Positions 50,309 to 58,753 of a stretch of DNA of 64,000 nt are shown piece after piece; the first letter of the stretch is position 1; each line of letters starts with the position of its first letter. The DNA is from Yinghuangia sp045039925 (GTDB lineage: Bacteria > Actinomycetota > Actinomycetes > Streptomycetales > Streptomycetaceae). The DNA is taken from contig CP108401.1 in NCBI GenBank assembly GCA_045039925.1, positions 1 through 64,000 of the forward strand, written 5' to 3'. The notes under the pieces are model-generated. The model was given only the letters and a program-made list of their open reading frames with translations, was not told where the DNA came from and did not search any database. A program made the translations under genes and the position numbers.

Positions 50309-51121
50309 TCAGCTCTCGATGGCGTCGAGCTGCCGCTCGAATTCTTCCCCGTCGATGACCAGTTCTGGAGGCGGCGGGCTCACCGCGCAGACCAGGGTCT
50401 CCTCCAGCGTGGTCTCCATGCTCAGCGGGGTGCCCGGCTTCGAGGTCGATCCGCCAAAAACCAGCGGACTGCCCTGGGCAGCAACGTACAACGTCACGAT
50501 CTTGCCATCGCCACGAGTTTTGATCAGCGGCACAACGTGCCTGCCGTGGAACATCGTCGGCGCACCCTTGGTGACGCTTTCGGCGTCCGGGTCGACGAGG
50601 AGATCCGATGCTTGGCCGTCGCGCGAGTTCCTGACCCACTTGCCCCCGGCAAGCACCCCTCGCACCGCAGCGACCTGCGAGGAGTTTGCACGGCTTGTTG
50701 CAAGCCACGCCTGAGCGTCACCTCGCATGTACAGGAAACCGGAGGTGCTGATCAAGTCGAACTCGACACCGTTCATCTGCAGGGTGCCTTGCATGGCTTC
50801 GTCGGTGGCGCGCATGCACCCCTCGGTCCGGCTGTACTGTCCTTTCGTGGTCGTACCGACGATGTTCACCTTGTAGGCCACCACATGTGCTCTGGCGGCC
50901 GACACTTCGGCTGCCAGGGTCTTGGCGTCTTTGGCGGTGTTGTCCTGGCTGCCGTTGGGTTCGGGGTTGTCGGCGGGCCCGTCACCGATGCCTGGAGCGC
51001 CGCTGGCCACCGCCTGGCCGCCTTCCCGTTCGGGCCAGTTCGAGTCACCCGAGCATCCGGGGAGCGCTAGGCCGCTCAGAACGGCGATAGACGCAGCTGC
51101 GGACACGGCACGAACACGCAA
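50309..51121 (-). CDS. Lipoprotein, member 2 of the three-gene family
   Basis: 270 residues from TTG 51121, with GGGAG six bases upstream exactly as in member 1. Signal LRVRAVSAAASIAVLSGLALPGC has lipobox LPGC, then SGDSNW. Shared blocks: QDNTAKDAKTLA, YSRTEGCMRATDEA, FDLISTSGFLYMRGDAQAWLATS, GKWVRN, KGAPTMFHGRHVVPLIKT, YVAAQGSPLVFGGSTSKPGTPLSMET. The fold resembles LppX/LprG-like lipid carriers by length and strand pattern, but that is inference. It is tandem with member 3, about 100 bases apart. Confidence 0.85.
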   Translation of the reverse strand: MRVRAVSAAASIAVLSGLALPGCSGDSNWPEREGGQAVASGAPGIGDGPADNPEPNGSQDNTAKDAKTLAAEVSAARAHVVAYKVNIVGTTTKGQYSRTEGCMRATDEAMQGTLQMNGVEFDLISTSGFLYMRGDAQAWLATSRANSSQVAAVRGVLAGGKWVRNSRDGQASDLLVDPDAESVTKGAPTMFHGRHVVPLIKTRGDGKIVTLYVAAQGSPLVFGGSTSKPGTPLSMETTLEETLVCAVSPPPPELVIDGEEFERQLDAIES

Positions 51122-51222
51122 GAGCTCTCCCAGGTCGGTGCGAAGGCGCCGATGGGGCGCACCACGCGAAATCCTGGCTGCTGCCGTCCGTTGAGGCCTT
51201 GTAGTTCCCGGCCCATTCCCCG

Positions 51223-52023
51223 TCAACCCGCGACGGTTTCGAGCTGCCGGTCCACTTCCTCCGCGTCGACGACCATGTCCGGGGGCGGGGCGCTGACGGC
51301 GCACGCGCCGGCCTTCTCGTACACCGTCTCTGTTCTCAGCGCGGTGCCCGGCTTCGACGTCGACCGGCCGACAACTAGGGGGACGCCTTGGGCAAGGACG
51401 TAGTAAGTCTGCTCTACGCCTTCCGCATTGGTCTTGACCAGCGGCACGGTCTGGCTGCCCTTGAACGTCGTCGGGGCACCCTTCGTGACGGCACCAGGCG
51501 CGCTGTCGACCAACGAGGAGAATGTGTTGTCGTCGTCGGCGAACTTGCCTTTGACCCACTTGCCTCCGGCGAGCATCCGCTGAAATACCGCTGCGGCGTC
51601 GGCGGAGTCGCGGCCGGTCGCTTCTAGCCACGCCTGAACTCCGGCCCGCAGGTACTCGAAGCCGTCGATGGAGACCACGTCCGTTGTATGGCCACCGAGC
51701 CGTCCGCTGACCCGCGTAGCGTCGTCGGACATGCGGAAGCACCCTTCTGACCTTATGTTCTTGCCGTCCTCGTCCACACCGGCGCCGGTGAACCTGAACG
51801 CCGGGACATCGGCTCTGGCGGCGGACGCCTCGGCCAGCAGGGTCCGGACGTCCTTGGTGGTGTTGTCCTGGCTGTCGCCCGAGTCGGGACTCTCGCCACG
51901 TTGTCGAGGTAGGCCAGGAGCGTCGCTGCTCGCCGCCGGTTGCGGGCTGTTCTCCAGTTGGGCCCAGTTCGAGTCGCCCGCGCACCCGGAGAGCACCAGC
52001 CCTCCCAGAACGGCGGCGAACAT
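51223..52023 (-). CDS. Lipoprotein, member 3 of the three-gene family
   Basis: 266 residues if started at ATG 52023, giving a very short signal MFAAVLGGLVLSGC with lipobox LSGC, then AGDSNW. The GGGAG site seen in the paralogues is preserved, but the codon in the start position is GCG rather than GTG/TTG. The start was therefore probably lost and shifted inward, or translation is weak. The mature domain is intact (QDNTTKDVRTLLAEASA, RSEGCFRMSDD, GFEYLRAGVQAWLEATG, KWVKGKFA, KGAPTTFKGSQTVPLVKT, LAQGVPLVVGRSTSKPGTALRTET). Confidence 0.82.
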   Translation of the reverse strand: MFAAVLGGLVLSGCAGDSNWAQLENSPQPAASSDAPGLPRQRGESPDSGDSQDNTTKDVRTLLAEASAARADVPAFRFTGAGVDEDGKNIRSEGCFRMSDDATRVSGRLGGHTTDVVSIDGFEYLRAGVQAWLEATGRDSADAAAVFQRMLAGGKWVKGKFADDDNTFSSLVDSAPGAVTKGAPTTFKGSQTVPLVKTNAEGVEQTYYVLAQGVPLVVGRSTSKPGTALRTETVYEKAGACAVSAPPPDMVVDAEEVDRQLETVAG

Positions 52024-52232
52024 AACTCTTGGCAGGGCACGGACACGCGCGTTCTCTCCCGAGTCAGGGGCGAATGCGCCGATTGGCGCGACACGCAACC
52101 ATGGCGGCCCCGCCTGCCGAGGTCTTGTAGTTCCCGACCATTGCCTCAGCGGCGGGCCATCGCGGGGCGACGGCCGTACGCATGGGGGCACGCAGGTCGC
52201 GGTCAGTCCTTCTCCCCGAGGAGGCTTGCCCG

Positions 52233-52661
52233 TCAGACCGCGTCGTCGCCGGTCGCTCCGGTGGCCTGCCGCGCGGCTTCCTCGTCGATGCGGCGTTCCG
52301 CTTCCTTCCAGGTCACGGGTAGTTCATCGGCGGTCGTATGCCAGAAGACGAATGTGGACCGCTTCATGGTCGGGCGCATCGCGGTGACAATGCCGCGGTG
52401 CGGGTCGGTGCTGTTGTAGGCCATCAGCGAGTCGCGGCTGTCCCACGCGGACAGGGTCAGGAACGTCCGCTTGAAGGGGCGTGCGATCAGTGAGGCTCCG
52501 AAGGCCCCCGGCGCCTTGCGTACTTGCTTCCAAGCAGCGAGCGACTTGAGGAAGAACCTGGGTACGTCCTTCAGGCTGCGCACCTCGAACCGTGATGCCA
52601 TCACGAGCGTGGGCGCGTGGGGCTCGGGCGCGTTGGGGATGGTCCAGGGCAGCGTTGGCAT
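52233..52661 (-). CDS. Small alpha/beta-barrel (ABM/DUF3291-like) protein
   Basis: 142 residues, ATG 52661 with AAGGAGAG upstream. It reads APTLVMASRFEVRSLKDVPRFFLKSLAAWKQVRKAPGAFGASLIARPFKRTFLTLSAWDSRDSLMAYNSTDPHRGIV, with the F.T.SAW....M.AY...H pattern of dimeric alpha/beta-barrel monooxygenase-like proteins. It lacks a signal peptide. It is about 300 bases from the TetR gene and divergent from it, so that regulator may control it. Function is unknown. Confidence 0.7.
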   Translation of the reverse strand: MPTLPWTIPNAPEPHAPTLVMASRFEVRSLKDVPRFFLKSLAAWKQVRKAPGAFGASLIARPFKRTFLTLSAWDSRDSLMAYNSTDPHRGIVTAMRPTMKRSTFVFWHTTADELPVTWKEAERRIDEEAARQATGATGDDAV

Positions 52662-52916
52662 GACGTCTCTCCTTGTCGGGGCCACGCACGCGTTGCCGCG
52701 CCGGGGTCCGGCAGAACATGCGGCCCGCTCGTGCGACGCACCCAGATTGAACCGCACCGGGGCACCTGCCGTCGGCAGCGTCGTGGTCGTGGCGACCACG
52801 ACCACGACCGACGCACGGCGATCAGGCGTCGGACAGAGCAGGGGTGCCCCGTGCGATCGCGCGAGGCACGGCCGGCCTGCAGGAACTCCTGACGCGCCCA
52901 CGCACCCGCGAGCGTT

Positions 52917-52936
52917 TCCATACATCACTGCATGGA
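52917..52936. promoter_or_regulatory. Inverted repeat in the TetR/ABM-like intergenic region
   Basis: TCCAT (52917-52921) and ATGGA (52932-52936) form a palindrome with a 10-base spacer, immediately upstream of the probable -10 of the TetR gene. It could be the autoregulatory operator. The arms are short, so confidence is low. Confidence 0.4.
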
Positions 52937-52943
52937 CACTCCA

Positions 52944-52949
52944 TACACT
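52944..52949 (+). promoter_or_regulatory. Probable -10 box of the TetR gene
   Basis: TACACT matches the actinomycete -10 consensus and lies eleven bases before the GTG start at 52961. The transcript would start near 52956-52961, so the leader is absent or a few bases long. No ribosome site is visible, which fits a leaderless mRNA. A -35 element cannot be defined. Confidence 0.5.
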
Positions 52950-52960
52950 ACTGTCTGTTT

Positions 52961-53560
52961 GTGGCGAGGACCCAGGTAACCCGTGAGGAATGGACCGATG
53001 CGGCCGTCGCCGCGCTGATCGAGGGAGGCGTGGCTGCGGTACGCGTCGACGTCCTGGCCAAACGCATCGGCATCACGCGCGGCAGCTTCTACTGGTATTT
53101 CAAGGACCGCGACGCCCTCGTCGCCGCCGCGCTGGAGGCCTGGGAGCAGCGCGCCACCACCGACGTCATCGCCGCGCTGCGCGACATCCCCGACCCCGTC
53201 GATCGGCTGCGCATGCTCTTCACCCAGGCACTCACCCCGGACAGCTACTCCCGGCTCGAACCGGCGCTCGCCGCCGACGCCGGCCACCCCCTCGTCGGCC
53301 CCGTGCTGCGCCGCGTCACCGAGCGCCGCGTCGCCTTCATCTCCGACGTCTACCAGGCCCGCGGCTTCGAGCGCGTCACCGCCCGGCGCCAGGCGATCGT
53401 GGCGTACGCGGCCTACACCGGCTGGCTCGACCTGCGCCGCACCGCTCCCGACGTCCTCCCCGAACTGGCCGACGACGGACCGGAGTCCGCGGCGACGCTC
53501 GCCCACCTCGCGGCCGTCCTCGGCGTCGGCGGCGACCCGGAGACCGACGGGCAGCCGTGA
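52961..53560 (+). CDS. TetR/AcrR-family transcriptional regulator
   Basis: 199 residues from GTG 52961. The HTH is AALIEGGVAAVRVDVLAKRIGITRGSFYWYFKDRDALV at the N-terminus. The ligand domain contains RLRMLFTQALTPDSYSRLEPALAADAGHPLVGPVLRRVTERRVAFISDVY and ends in acidic text. Regulators with the GSFYWYFKDRDAL helix control many targets, and the ligand is unknown. No neighbouring gene is on the same strand before the Uma2 gene; the divergent ABM-like gene is the likely target. Confidence 0.92.
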   Translation: MARTQVTREEWTDAAVAALIEGGVAAVRVDVLAKRIGITRGSFYWYFKDRDALVAAALEAWEQRATTDVIAALRDIPDPVDRLRMLFTQALTPDSYSRLEPALAADAGHPLVGPVLRRVTERRVAFISDVYQARGFERVTARRQAIVAYAAYTGWLDLRRTAPDVLPELADDGPESAATLAHLAAVLGVGGDPETDGQP

Positions 53561-53723
53561 CTCCACCGCCGTACCGCCGCATAGTCCGCCACTCTCCCAG
53601 GGGACCCGCGAGCGATCAGGCGCATGACCGCAGGCGGGTGCAGTCGTTCCCCGGCTGTGCGGACGGCGGACGGCGGACGGGAGAATGCCCGGCTCCACGG
53701 CGCGATGCGGCTGGAGGAACTTC

Positions 53724-53729
53724 TAGACT
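53724..53729 (+). promoter_or_regulatory. Probable -10 box of a leaderless Uma2 transcript
   Basis: TAGACT, six bases before the ATG at 53736, is a good -10 hexamer, and no ribosome site precedes the ATG at normal spacing. The transcript would begin at or next to the start codon. No clear -35 is seen. Confidence 0.6.
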
Positions 53730-53735
53730 CGGCTT

Positions 53736-54338
53736 ATGGCCGACTCGAATCACCAGGAGATGTTCGACCGCATCCTGCGGCACCTCGACGCGCACCCCGA
53801 ACTCGCCGGCGACGTGAAGTTCGAGACCACCGCGACCGGGATCGTCGCCATGAGCCCGGCCGACCTCGCCCACGCGGCCGTCGTCCAGTCCCTGCGCGAT
53901 CAACTGCACGCAGGACTCACGGCATCGGGCAACCCGGTAATGGTCGCCAACGACGCCGGCTTCGTCACCGCGGGCCTGAAGAAGATCCCCGACCTGTTCG
54001 TCATCGACTACGCCCGGCACTCCCCCGAGTCCGGCGGCTACGTCCAGGGCGTCGACGGGGTCTGGCTCTTCGCCGAGGTCACGTCCCCCTCCACCCGCGA
54101 CGCCGACCTCGGCCTCGCCCACACCGCGGCCGACCCCGGCAAACCCTGGGTCTACGCGGAAGCGGGAGTTCCGCTCTACCTGGTCGTCGACCGCAAGGAA
54201 GCGCGCGTCCTCCTCTACGCCGACCCCGGCCCCGGCGGCTACCCCCCGCCGCTGATCCGCCCCATCGGCGAATCCCTCTGGCTCCCCCAACCCTTCGGCT
54301 TCGCACTCGACACCGAACCCCTGAAGACCTTCGTCTAG
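53736..54338 (+). CDS. Uma2-family (DUF820) restriction-endonuclease-fold protein
   Basis: 200 residues, ATG 53736. Typical features: a helical N-terminus, PDLFVIDYARH (conserved Asp of the PD-(D/E)xK site), VWLFAEVTSPSTRDAD (EV in place of ExK) and KPWVYAEAGVPLYLVVD. The fold is that of PD-(D/E)xK nucleases, but no member has a confirmed cellular role; many copies occur per cyanobacterial or streptomycete genome. It has no partner here. The gene ends 65 bases from a convergent gene. Confidence 0.88.
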   Translation: MADSNHQEMFDRILRHLDAHPELAGDVKFETTATGIVAMSPADLAHAAVVQSLRDQLHAGLTASGNPVMVANDAGFVTAGLKKIPDLFVIDYARHSPESGGYVQGVDGVWLFAEVTSPSTRDADLGLAHTAADPGKPWVYAEAGVPLYLVVDRKEARVLLYADPGPGGYPPPLIRPIGESLWLPQPFGFALDTEPLKTFV

Positions 54339-54402
54339 TCCGGCAACTCGACGAACGGCTTCGCGGTACTCGCGCGCATGGGGCCGGACGTCCACGGGCC
54401 CG

Positions 54403-54957
54403 CTAGGAGCCCTTCACGCGGTATCCGCCGGCTTGCAGATTGAAGAACGGCGCTGGCGCCATGACCGGTGCGTTCGGGTCGCCGGCCATGCATTTCGCCA
54501 GGGCATCCACTGGTCCGGTGGAGCCCAGCTGATCGTGACTGCCGCTGTCGAGGACCGTGAACCCCAAGTGCTTGCCCGCCCATCCGCCGAGCTCAGGCGA
54601 GGTCTTCGTGACGAACGCGGTCAGCGTCGCGACCCGGCCGCTGGTCATCACGCAGTTCACCTCTCCCTCGGCCCAGAGCGTGAGGTTCAGGGCAGAGACT
54701 CGGTGGTAGACCCGGACGGTGCCCCGGGCATCTGCCGGCTGAGGGCCTTGTCCTGCTGTCGGCGCGAGGGCGTGGGCGTCGAAGGTGAAGCGGACATCGT
54801 CGGCGGGCGCCGGAGCGTAGAACACGCGCGCCGATCCGGTCACACTCACCTTCGGTGGTCGGCTGTTCGTTGTCGCGACGGACGCGGCAGGGACGGCGGA
54901 TGCGGCAAGAGCCGCAGCTCCGAGGGCCAGCAGCGTGCGGGACAGAGCAGAAGTCAC
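54403..54957 (-). CDS. Secreted protein of unknown function (Repetin-like pattern)
   Basis: 184 residues from GTG 54957, with GGGAGATCCC as ribosome site. Signal LSRTLLALGAAALAASAVPAASVA is followed by VSVTGSARVFYAPAPADDVRFTFDAHALAP, ARGTVRVYHRV, GEVNCVMTSGRVATLTAFVT and LGFTVLDSGSHDQLG. The pattern of short beta strands with conserved Cys is seen in other secreted actinomycete proteins sometimes called Repetin. It is exported; the function is unknown. Confidence 0.75.
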   Translation of the reverse strand: MTSALSRTLLALGAAALAASAVPAASVATTNSRPPKVSVTGSARVFYAPAPADDVRFTFDAHALAPTAGQGPQPADARGTVRVYHRVSALNLTLWAEGEVNCVMTSGRVATLTAFVTKTSPELGGWAGKHLGFTVLDSGSHDQLGSTGPVDALAKCMAGDPNAPVMAPAPFFNLQAGGYRVKGS

Positions 54958-55091
54958 GGGATCTCCCGGTGCGGCGGATTCAGCGTTCACGTGCCCAAAT
55001 GCGTGACCCAGTACCGCTCCCTCGCCCCCTGGCGAGGGAGCGGGAGGAGCGAGGGAGCGAACTGGGGATGAGCCCCGGGTATTTCGTGCGG

Positions 55092-55460
55092 CTACCGGAC
55101 TCTTACCGAATGAATCTGCTTGGCCACCCAATCCCAGATGTTGCTCTTGTCGCCCGGTTCTGAGTTCGACGTAAGCGGCGCGTAGTTGTACCCGCTGTAG
55201 ACGTTGAAGTAGCGGTTCGCGCGGTTCCAAACCGAATATGCATGGCCGTCTACACCATACGGCCTCAGATCAGGCGCACCCCATTGGAAGTACGCGATTG
55301 TCCCCTGTCCGTTAAGTTGGGAGAAGAGACAAAATCGGCCTTCCGGGCATCGGTCGAATCCGGTCGCCGCCTGGGCGGGAGAAGCCACCCCAAGGGTGGC
55401 GATCCCCGCTACGGTGGCTGCGATTGCCACGCTCTTGATCTTCATTTTCATGCGATTCAT
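55092..55460 (-). CDS. Secreted peptidase inhibitor I36-like protein, copy 2
   Basis: 122 residues from ATG 55460 (ATG 55451 is possible). Signal MKIKSVAIAATVAGIATLGVASPAQA is followed by GFDRCPEGRFCLFSQLNGQGTIAYFQWGAPDL, then NRANRYFNVYSGYNYAPLTSN and DWVAKQIHSVRVR. The CPEGRFCLFSxxNG segment is the hallmark of the I36 inhibitor-like (SMI) secreted family. It has fewer Cys than copy 1 (29166). Lys-rich, A/T-biased codons at the start favour efficient export. Confidence 0.85.
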   Translation of the reverse strand: MNRMKMKIKSVAIAATVAGIATLGVASPAQAATGFDRCPEGRFCLFSQLNGQGTIAYFQWGAPDLRPYGVDGHAYSVWNRANRYFNVYSGYNYAPLTSNSEPGDKSNIWDWVAKQIHSVRVR

Positions 55461-55503
55461 GCCTCTTGATTGCTGTGGGAATTCCATTGATTCCGCGACC
55501 GAG

Positions 55504-55893
55504 TCACGACTCCACGAGGTCCACGCTGCTGACGAGTCCATGCCGGTCGAAGTGGACCGTGAGGAGGAGGGGGTCGATAAGCCCCCATCCTGCGGAATAT
55601 TCGAGGCCTTCGGAGTAAGGCAGTAGGCCCTCGCGGCCGAGAAGTCCGACGACCTCGTCGCGCCCCGTCCCAAGGAGCGTGCGGCAGGCCACCAGGTCCT
55701 CGGCCATCCGCTGCTTGCGGCGGGGCTTGTCCGCAGGTACGGCTTGCCAGGCGGCGCTGTCGAACGAACACCGAGCACGATCCTGGCCGACTTCATCGCC
55801 GGTACAGGCTCCGACAAGCAAGGTGAGTACCACCGCGCAGACGACCGAGACGATCGAGGTGGATCGGGTACGGCGGTTCGGCAGTGCGCCCAT
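55504..55893 (-). CDS. Small lipoprotein
   Basis: 129 residues, ATG 55893, with GGGGGAGCA just upstream. Signal VSVVCAVVLTLLVGAC has lipobox VGAC. The mature part is RCSFDSAAWQAVPADKPRRKQRMAEDLVACRTLLGTGRDEVVGLLGREGLLPYSEGLEYSAGWGLIDPLLLTVHFDRHGLVSSVDLV. The repeat-like strand pattern (LxxVDL at the end) is found in other lipoproteins (SmpA/BamE-like rhythm), but the family is unsure. It is divergent from the RDD gene at 55884, and the two starts overlap. Confidence 0.7.
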   Translation of the reverse strand: MGALPNRRTRSTSIVSVVCAVVLTLLVGACTGDEVGQDRARCSFDSAAWQAVPADKPRRKQRMAEDLVACRTLLGTGRDEVVGLLGREGLLPYSEGLEYSAGWGLIDPLLLTVHFDRHGLVSSVDLVES

Positions 55894-56501
55894 TGCTCCC
55901 CCTAGACGTGCCAGAGCCCCAGAACAGTCATGTCTTCCGGGAACTTCTTGATACGCAGCCCGGCATACCAGTCGCGGACGAAGCCGTCGGTCCGGCAATA
56001 GCAGCGGCCTGGCGCCTAACTGCAATATTCGTTTCGGCCGGACCTGGCAGGGGATATTCGAAGGCGCCGAAATCCGAGCAAGGCCCCCGGCCGCCGGAAT
56101 CCGGTGGATCGTATGCGAACTGGGGGTACCGGTTCGGCGCCACGCTGATCGCCACGTTGATCGCAATCGCGATCGGCCTGCCTTTTCTTGCGGCCGGAAT
56201 CGCCAAGGACACGGTCGCGCTTGTGGCCATGTGCTACGTCGCCATTTTCGCCTGGCAGATCTACCAGCTCCACCGGCAGGGGAGCACCGGGTCGACGATC
56301 GGCAAGAAGCAGTTGGGTATACGTGTGGTCCGCGAAAGCGACGGCCGGCCTCTCGGTTTCGGTATGGCCTTCGTGCGCCTCCTCGCGCACGCCCTCGACG
56401 GGCTGCCGTTCTGCATCGGGTTCCTGTGGCCGCTGTGGGACAAAAAGAAGCAGACTTTCGCCGACAAGGTCTGCGGGAGCGTGGTGCTCCTGAACAAGTA
56501 G
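55884..56501 (+). CDS. RDD-family membrane protein
   Basis: About 205 residues with an uncertain start; the frame opens at 55884 opposite the lipoprotein start, and no ribosome site is evident. The membrane part has NWGYRFGATLIATLIAIAIGLPFL, then VALVAMCYVAIFAWQIYQL, STIGKKQLGIRVVRESDGRPLGFGMAFVRLLAHALDGLPFCIGFLWPLWDKKKQTFADKVCGSVVL. The KQTFADKVxGxVVV end is characteristic of RDD proteins. The first Asp of the RDD motif is replaced (RFGATLIATLI). It is possibly a Na+/H+ or stress-related transporter; unproven. Confidence 0.7.
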   Translation: MRPLLPLDVPEPQNSHVFRELLDTQPGIPVADEAVGPAIAAAWRLTAIFVSAGPGRGYSKAPKSEQGPRPPESGGSYANWGYRFGATLIATLIAIAIGLPFLAAGIAKDTVALVAMCYVAIFAWQIYQLHRQGSTGSTIGKKQLGIRVVRESDGRPLGFGMAFVRLLAHALDGLPFCIGFLWPLWDKKKQTFADKVCGSVVLLNK

Positions 56502-56517
56502 TGGTGCAGCGTGCGCA

Positions 56518-56556
56518 AAAGGGGCCGACGCCGGGACATCGACGCTCGGCCCCTTT
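56518..56556 (+). terminator. Hairpin terminator after the RDD gene
   Basis: AAAGGGGCCGA (56518-56528) and TCGGCCCCTTT (56546-56556) pair perfectly over 11 bases with a 17-base loop, 17 bases past the RDD stop. The stem has T-rich outer bases, as in classical intrinsic terminators. Confidence 0.85.
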
Positions 56557-56766
56557 CGCGCATCGTGTTTCCGCCCCCTCGCGGTGTGGGACAGGGCAAC
56601 TCCTTGGGAGTCTTCTTTGCTCATGGCTCGACCCTGCCCGCCAGAGGGGTGGCGCGCAGGGTCGGCGTGCCGTGGGCCTCCTGACGCGTTTCGGCCGTCG
56701 CCTGGTGTGTGCGGACGGGCGGCCGAGAGTGGGACGCGTCAGGGTCAACTCACGGACGGTGGCGGG

Positions 56767-57894
56767 TCATGGCTTCCACAGTTGGGGCCAGATCTTCTGG
56801 GCGAGTTTTTCTCCGGAGGCACAGAGGTCTTCGGGTTTGGCCTGCTTCGACATGACGACGATCTGTACTTGCTCGGCGTGCGAGCCTTGGAAATCCGGCC
56901 CTTCGGTGGAGAGGCGGCAGTGGGGAGTCGGCAGAACATCGGATTTCTCATCGCCCGGCGCGATGCCCGTGTTGCGCCCGGCGATGTCGTCCCGGCGCTC
57001 GCCTTTGTCCATGATCACCGGCTTCGCCGTCAGCCGGAGTACGACCAGAACGGCAGTGGTGCGAGGGTCCCCGTACGAGCAGGCGTATCCGGGCGCGTCC
57101 GCGTACTGGTTCGTGTTGATCCCGGGAACCGCAGACTCGAGCAATGGGACGTCCACCAGGTCGCAGGCACGCAGGTGCGCCAAAGAATTCGCGGGGTGCC
57201 GCGCGGTCTTGAGCTGCCCTTCGGATGCTCGTTTCGCGGCGGTCTCGGCCACGACATCGGCGAGGGGGCACCCGTCCACGCTCGGTTGGGTGGCGACGTC
57301 CACGATCGTCATGAGCCCGTCCCTGTCCACTATGGACCGGATGCAGCTTCCAGCCGCCTGCGAGGTGGCTTCGATCGCATAGCCGGCGACGTTCCGGGGC
57401 TCCCCTGTCGGGCGGCCGGTGGTGCTGTCGGCCTTCTTGTCTCCCAGGCTGACCCTGACGTCTGCGGCACTGCCCTGCCGCAGCTGCACCTGGATTCGAC
57501 ACATCTGGATGGTGGTGCCTGGCGAGAACATGACCGCCGGACGCGGTGGCGGCATTTTCCCGTTGGGCAGCGGCGGCGGCTGCGACGGCTGGGCCGCGAA
57601 GGGAGCCAGCGCTTCCCTGGTGACCACCGAGCACGGGTCCGTGGTTCGCCCGTCGAACGCTTTGCCCGCCGCGTCGGACGGCGATGGCGTCGGCGGGGCT
57701 TCGGAGCCCTTGGGCGAGGCGGCGTCCGACGCCGTGGTCTGCTGCCCGGGGCTGTCACCCCCGTACGCGTCGCCTCCCGCGGAATCGTCCGAGCAGCCGG
57801 TCGCGAGCAGCACGGCCAAACCGATGGCGGCTGCTGCGAAGGCCCTGGAGGCCGGCCTTCTGGTGTTCGTGTCCCGCCGCCCTCGTACGAACAT
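56767..57894 (-). CDS. Large lipoprotein with Cys-rich repeated domains (DUF3558-like)
   Basis: 375 residues from ATG 57894. Signal AFAAAAIGLAVLLATGC has lipobox ATGC, then a Ser/Thr/Pro linker. Two halves open similarly: DPCSVVTREALAPFA and ACDLVDVPLLESAVPG. The Cys-containing segments are MCRIQVQL, GSCIRSIVDRDG, YACSYGDP and TPHCRLS. The final helix is LAQKIWPQLWKP. The paired-domain look suggests two DUF3558-like modules. It is a surface protein of unknown role. Confidence 0.78.
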   Translation of the reverse strand: MFVRGRRDTNTRRPASRAFAAAAIGLAVLLATGCSDDSAGGDAYGGDSPGQQTTASDAASPKGSEAPPTPSPSDAAGKAFDGRTTDPCSVVTREALAPFAAQPSQPPPLPNGKMPPPRPAVMFSPGTTIQMCRIQVQLRQGSAADVRVSLGDKKADSTTGRPTGEPRNVAGYAIEATSQAAGSCIRSIVDRDGLMTIVDVATQPSVDGCPLADVVAETAAKRASEGQLKTARHPANSLAHLRACDLVDVPLLESAVPGINTNQYADAPGYACSYGDPRTTAVLVVLRLTAKPVIMDKGERRDDIAGRNTGIAPGDEKSDVLPTPHCRLSTEGPDFQGSHAEQVQIVVMSKQAKPEDLCASGEKLAQKIWPQLWKP

Positions 57895-58139
57895 TCCGGA
57901 GGGATCCCTTCCTCGTTTTCGACGTTCAGCCACCGCGTTGAAGACACCGTCGGAGGTGAGAAGAGCGGGCCACCGTGCTTTCGCCCGAAGGCTCCTCTGA
58001 AGACTTGTCGCAACCTCGGCATCGGCAGCTGCTTCTCGGCCGCGCCATACATCAGGGCTGCCCGGCAGCAAGTCTTCAGAGGAGACGTCGATGCAAATAG
58101 GAGAAAGCAGTCATCCTGCGGGTGCCGCCGGTGGCGCTG

Positions 58140-58496
58140 TCACGGACTCGTAAGCCGCATGGGGCCCCGATCGAGATCCCTGGCGACGGAAGCGCCCAGC
58201 AACGGTCGAAGGAAAGTATGGTCGCAGCGGCGGATTATCCCGGTCATGGCCGCGAGTTCCAGGAGCTGGACGGCTGCGGAATTGAAGATGATTTCCGCAT
58301 GGTATTTCTCGTATGCCGCCAGATTCGGGAACGAGAACAGGGCGTACGCGACGTCGTCGGCACCTTCGTGCGGCAGGAAGTATCCGTGGTGTGTCCCTCC
58401 CAGTGCCTCGATGACCGGAATCCAGCCGCACGCGTACACCTCGAACACCTGGGCCTGGGTCGGATCGATCTCGTAGCGGAGGTGGCAGGTGATCAT
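58140..58496 (-). CDS. NIPSNAP-family protein
   Basis: 118 residues from ATG 58496 (GGAAGGGAAC lies upstream). It has MITCHLRYEIDPTQAQVFEVYACGWIPVIEALGG, HHGYFLPHEGADDVAYALFSFPNLAAYEKYHAEI, the NIPSNAP dimeric alpha/beta-barrel pattern. Such proteins bind small ligands or act as stress-related accessory enzymes. A TACCAT palindrome lies 109 bases upstream, shared with the divergent SnoaL-like gene. Confidence 0.88.
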   Translation of the reverse strand: MITCHLRYEIDPTQAQVFEVYACGWIPVIEALGGTHHGYFLPHEGADDVAYALFSFPNLAAYEKYHAEIIFNSAAVQLLELAAMTGIIRRCDHTFLRPLLGASVARDLDRGPMRLTSP

Positions 58497-58604
58497 GGTC
58501 GCGAGTTCCCTTCCGCTGCCGGAGGCACAGGGCGCGGCGACGGCGGCACGTTGTCGGGGCGTCGGCCGCATTTGCGATGCGGGAGCCCCACGATCCGATG
58601 GAAG

Positions 58605-58621
58605 TACCATAACGTTTGGTA
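58605..58621. promoter_or_regulatory. Near-palindromic site, TACCAT-N5-TTGGTA type (site 3)
   Basis: TACCAT (58605-58610), AACGT, TTGGTA (58616-58621). It matches sites 1 and 2 except for one base. It lies between divergent genes whose starts are 58496 (NIPSNAP) and 58754 (SnoaL-like), an ideal place for a shared operator. Confidence 0.65.
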
Positions 58622-58753
58622 TGGTAGCATTGTCGCGACCATCGCCGACGAGCGGACCTGCCGCTCGATCACACCGGCCCGCGCCTGCGATGCCGCTCGC
58701 GCGGACCTGTCCGATCTGGTGGGAACGACACCCTCGCGTCAGGAGAAAGCCTG

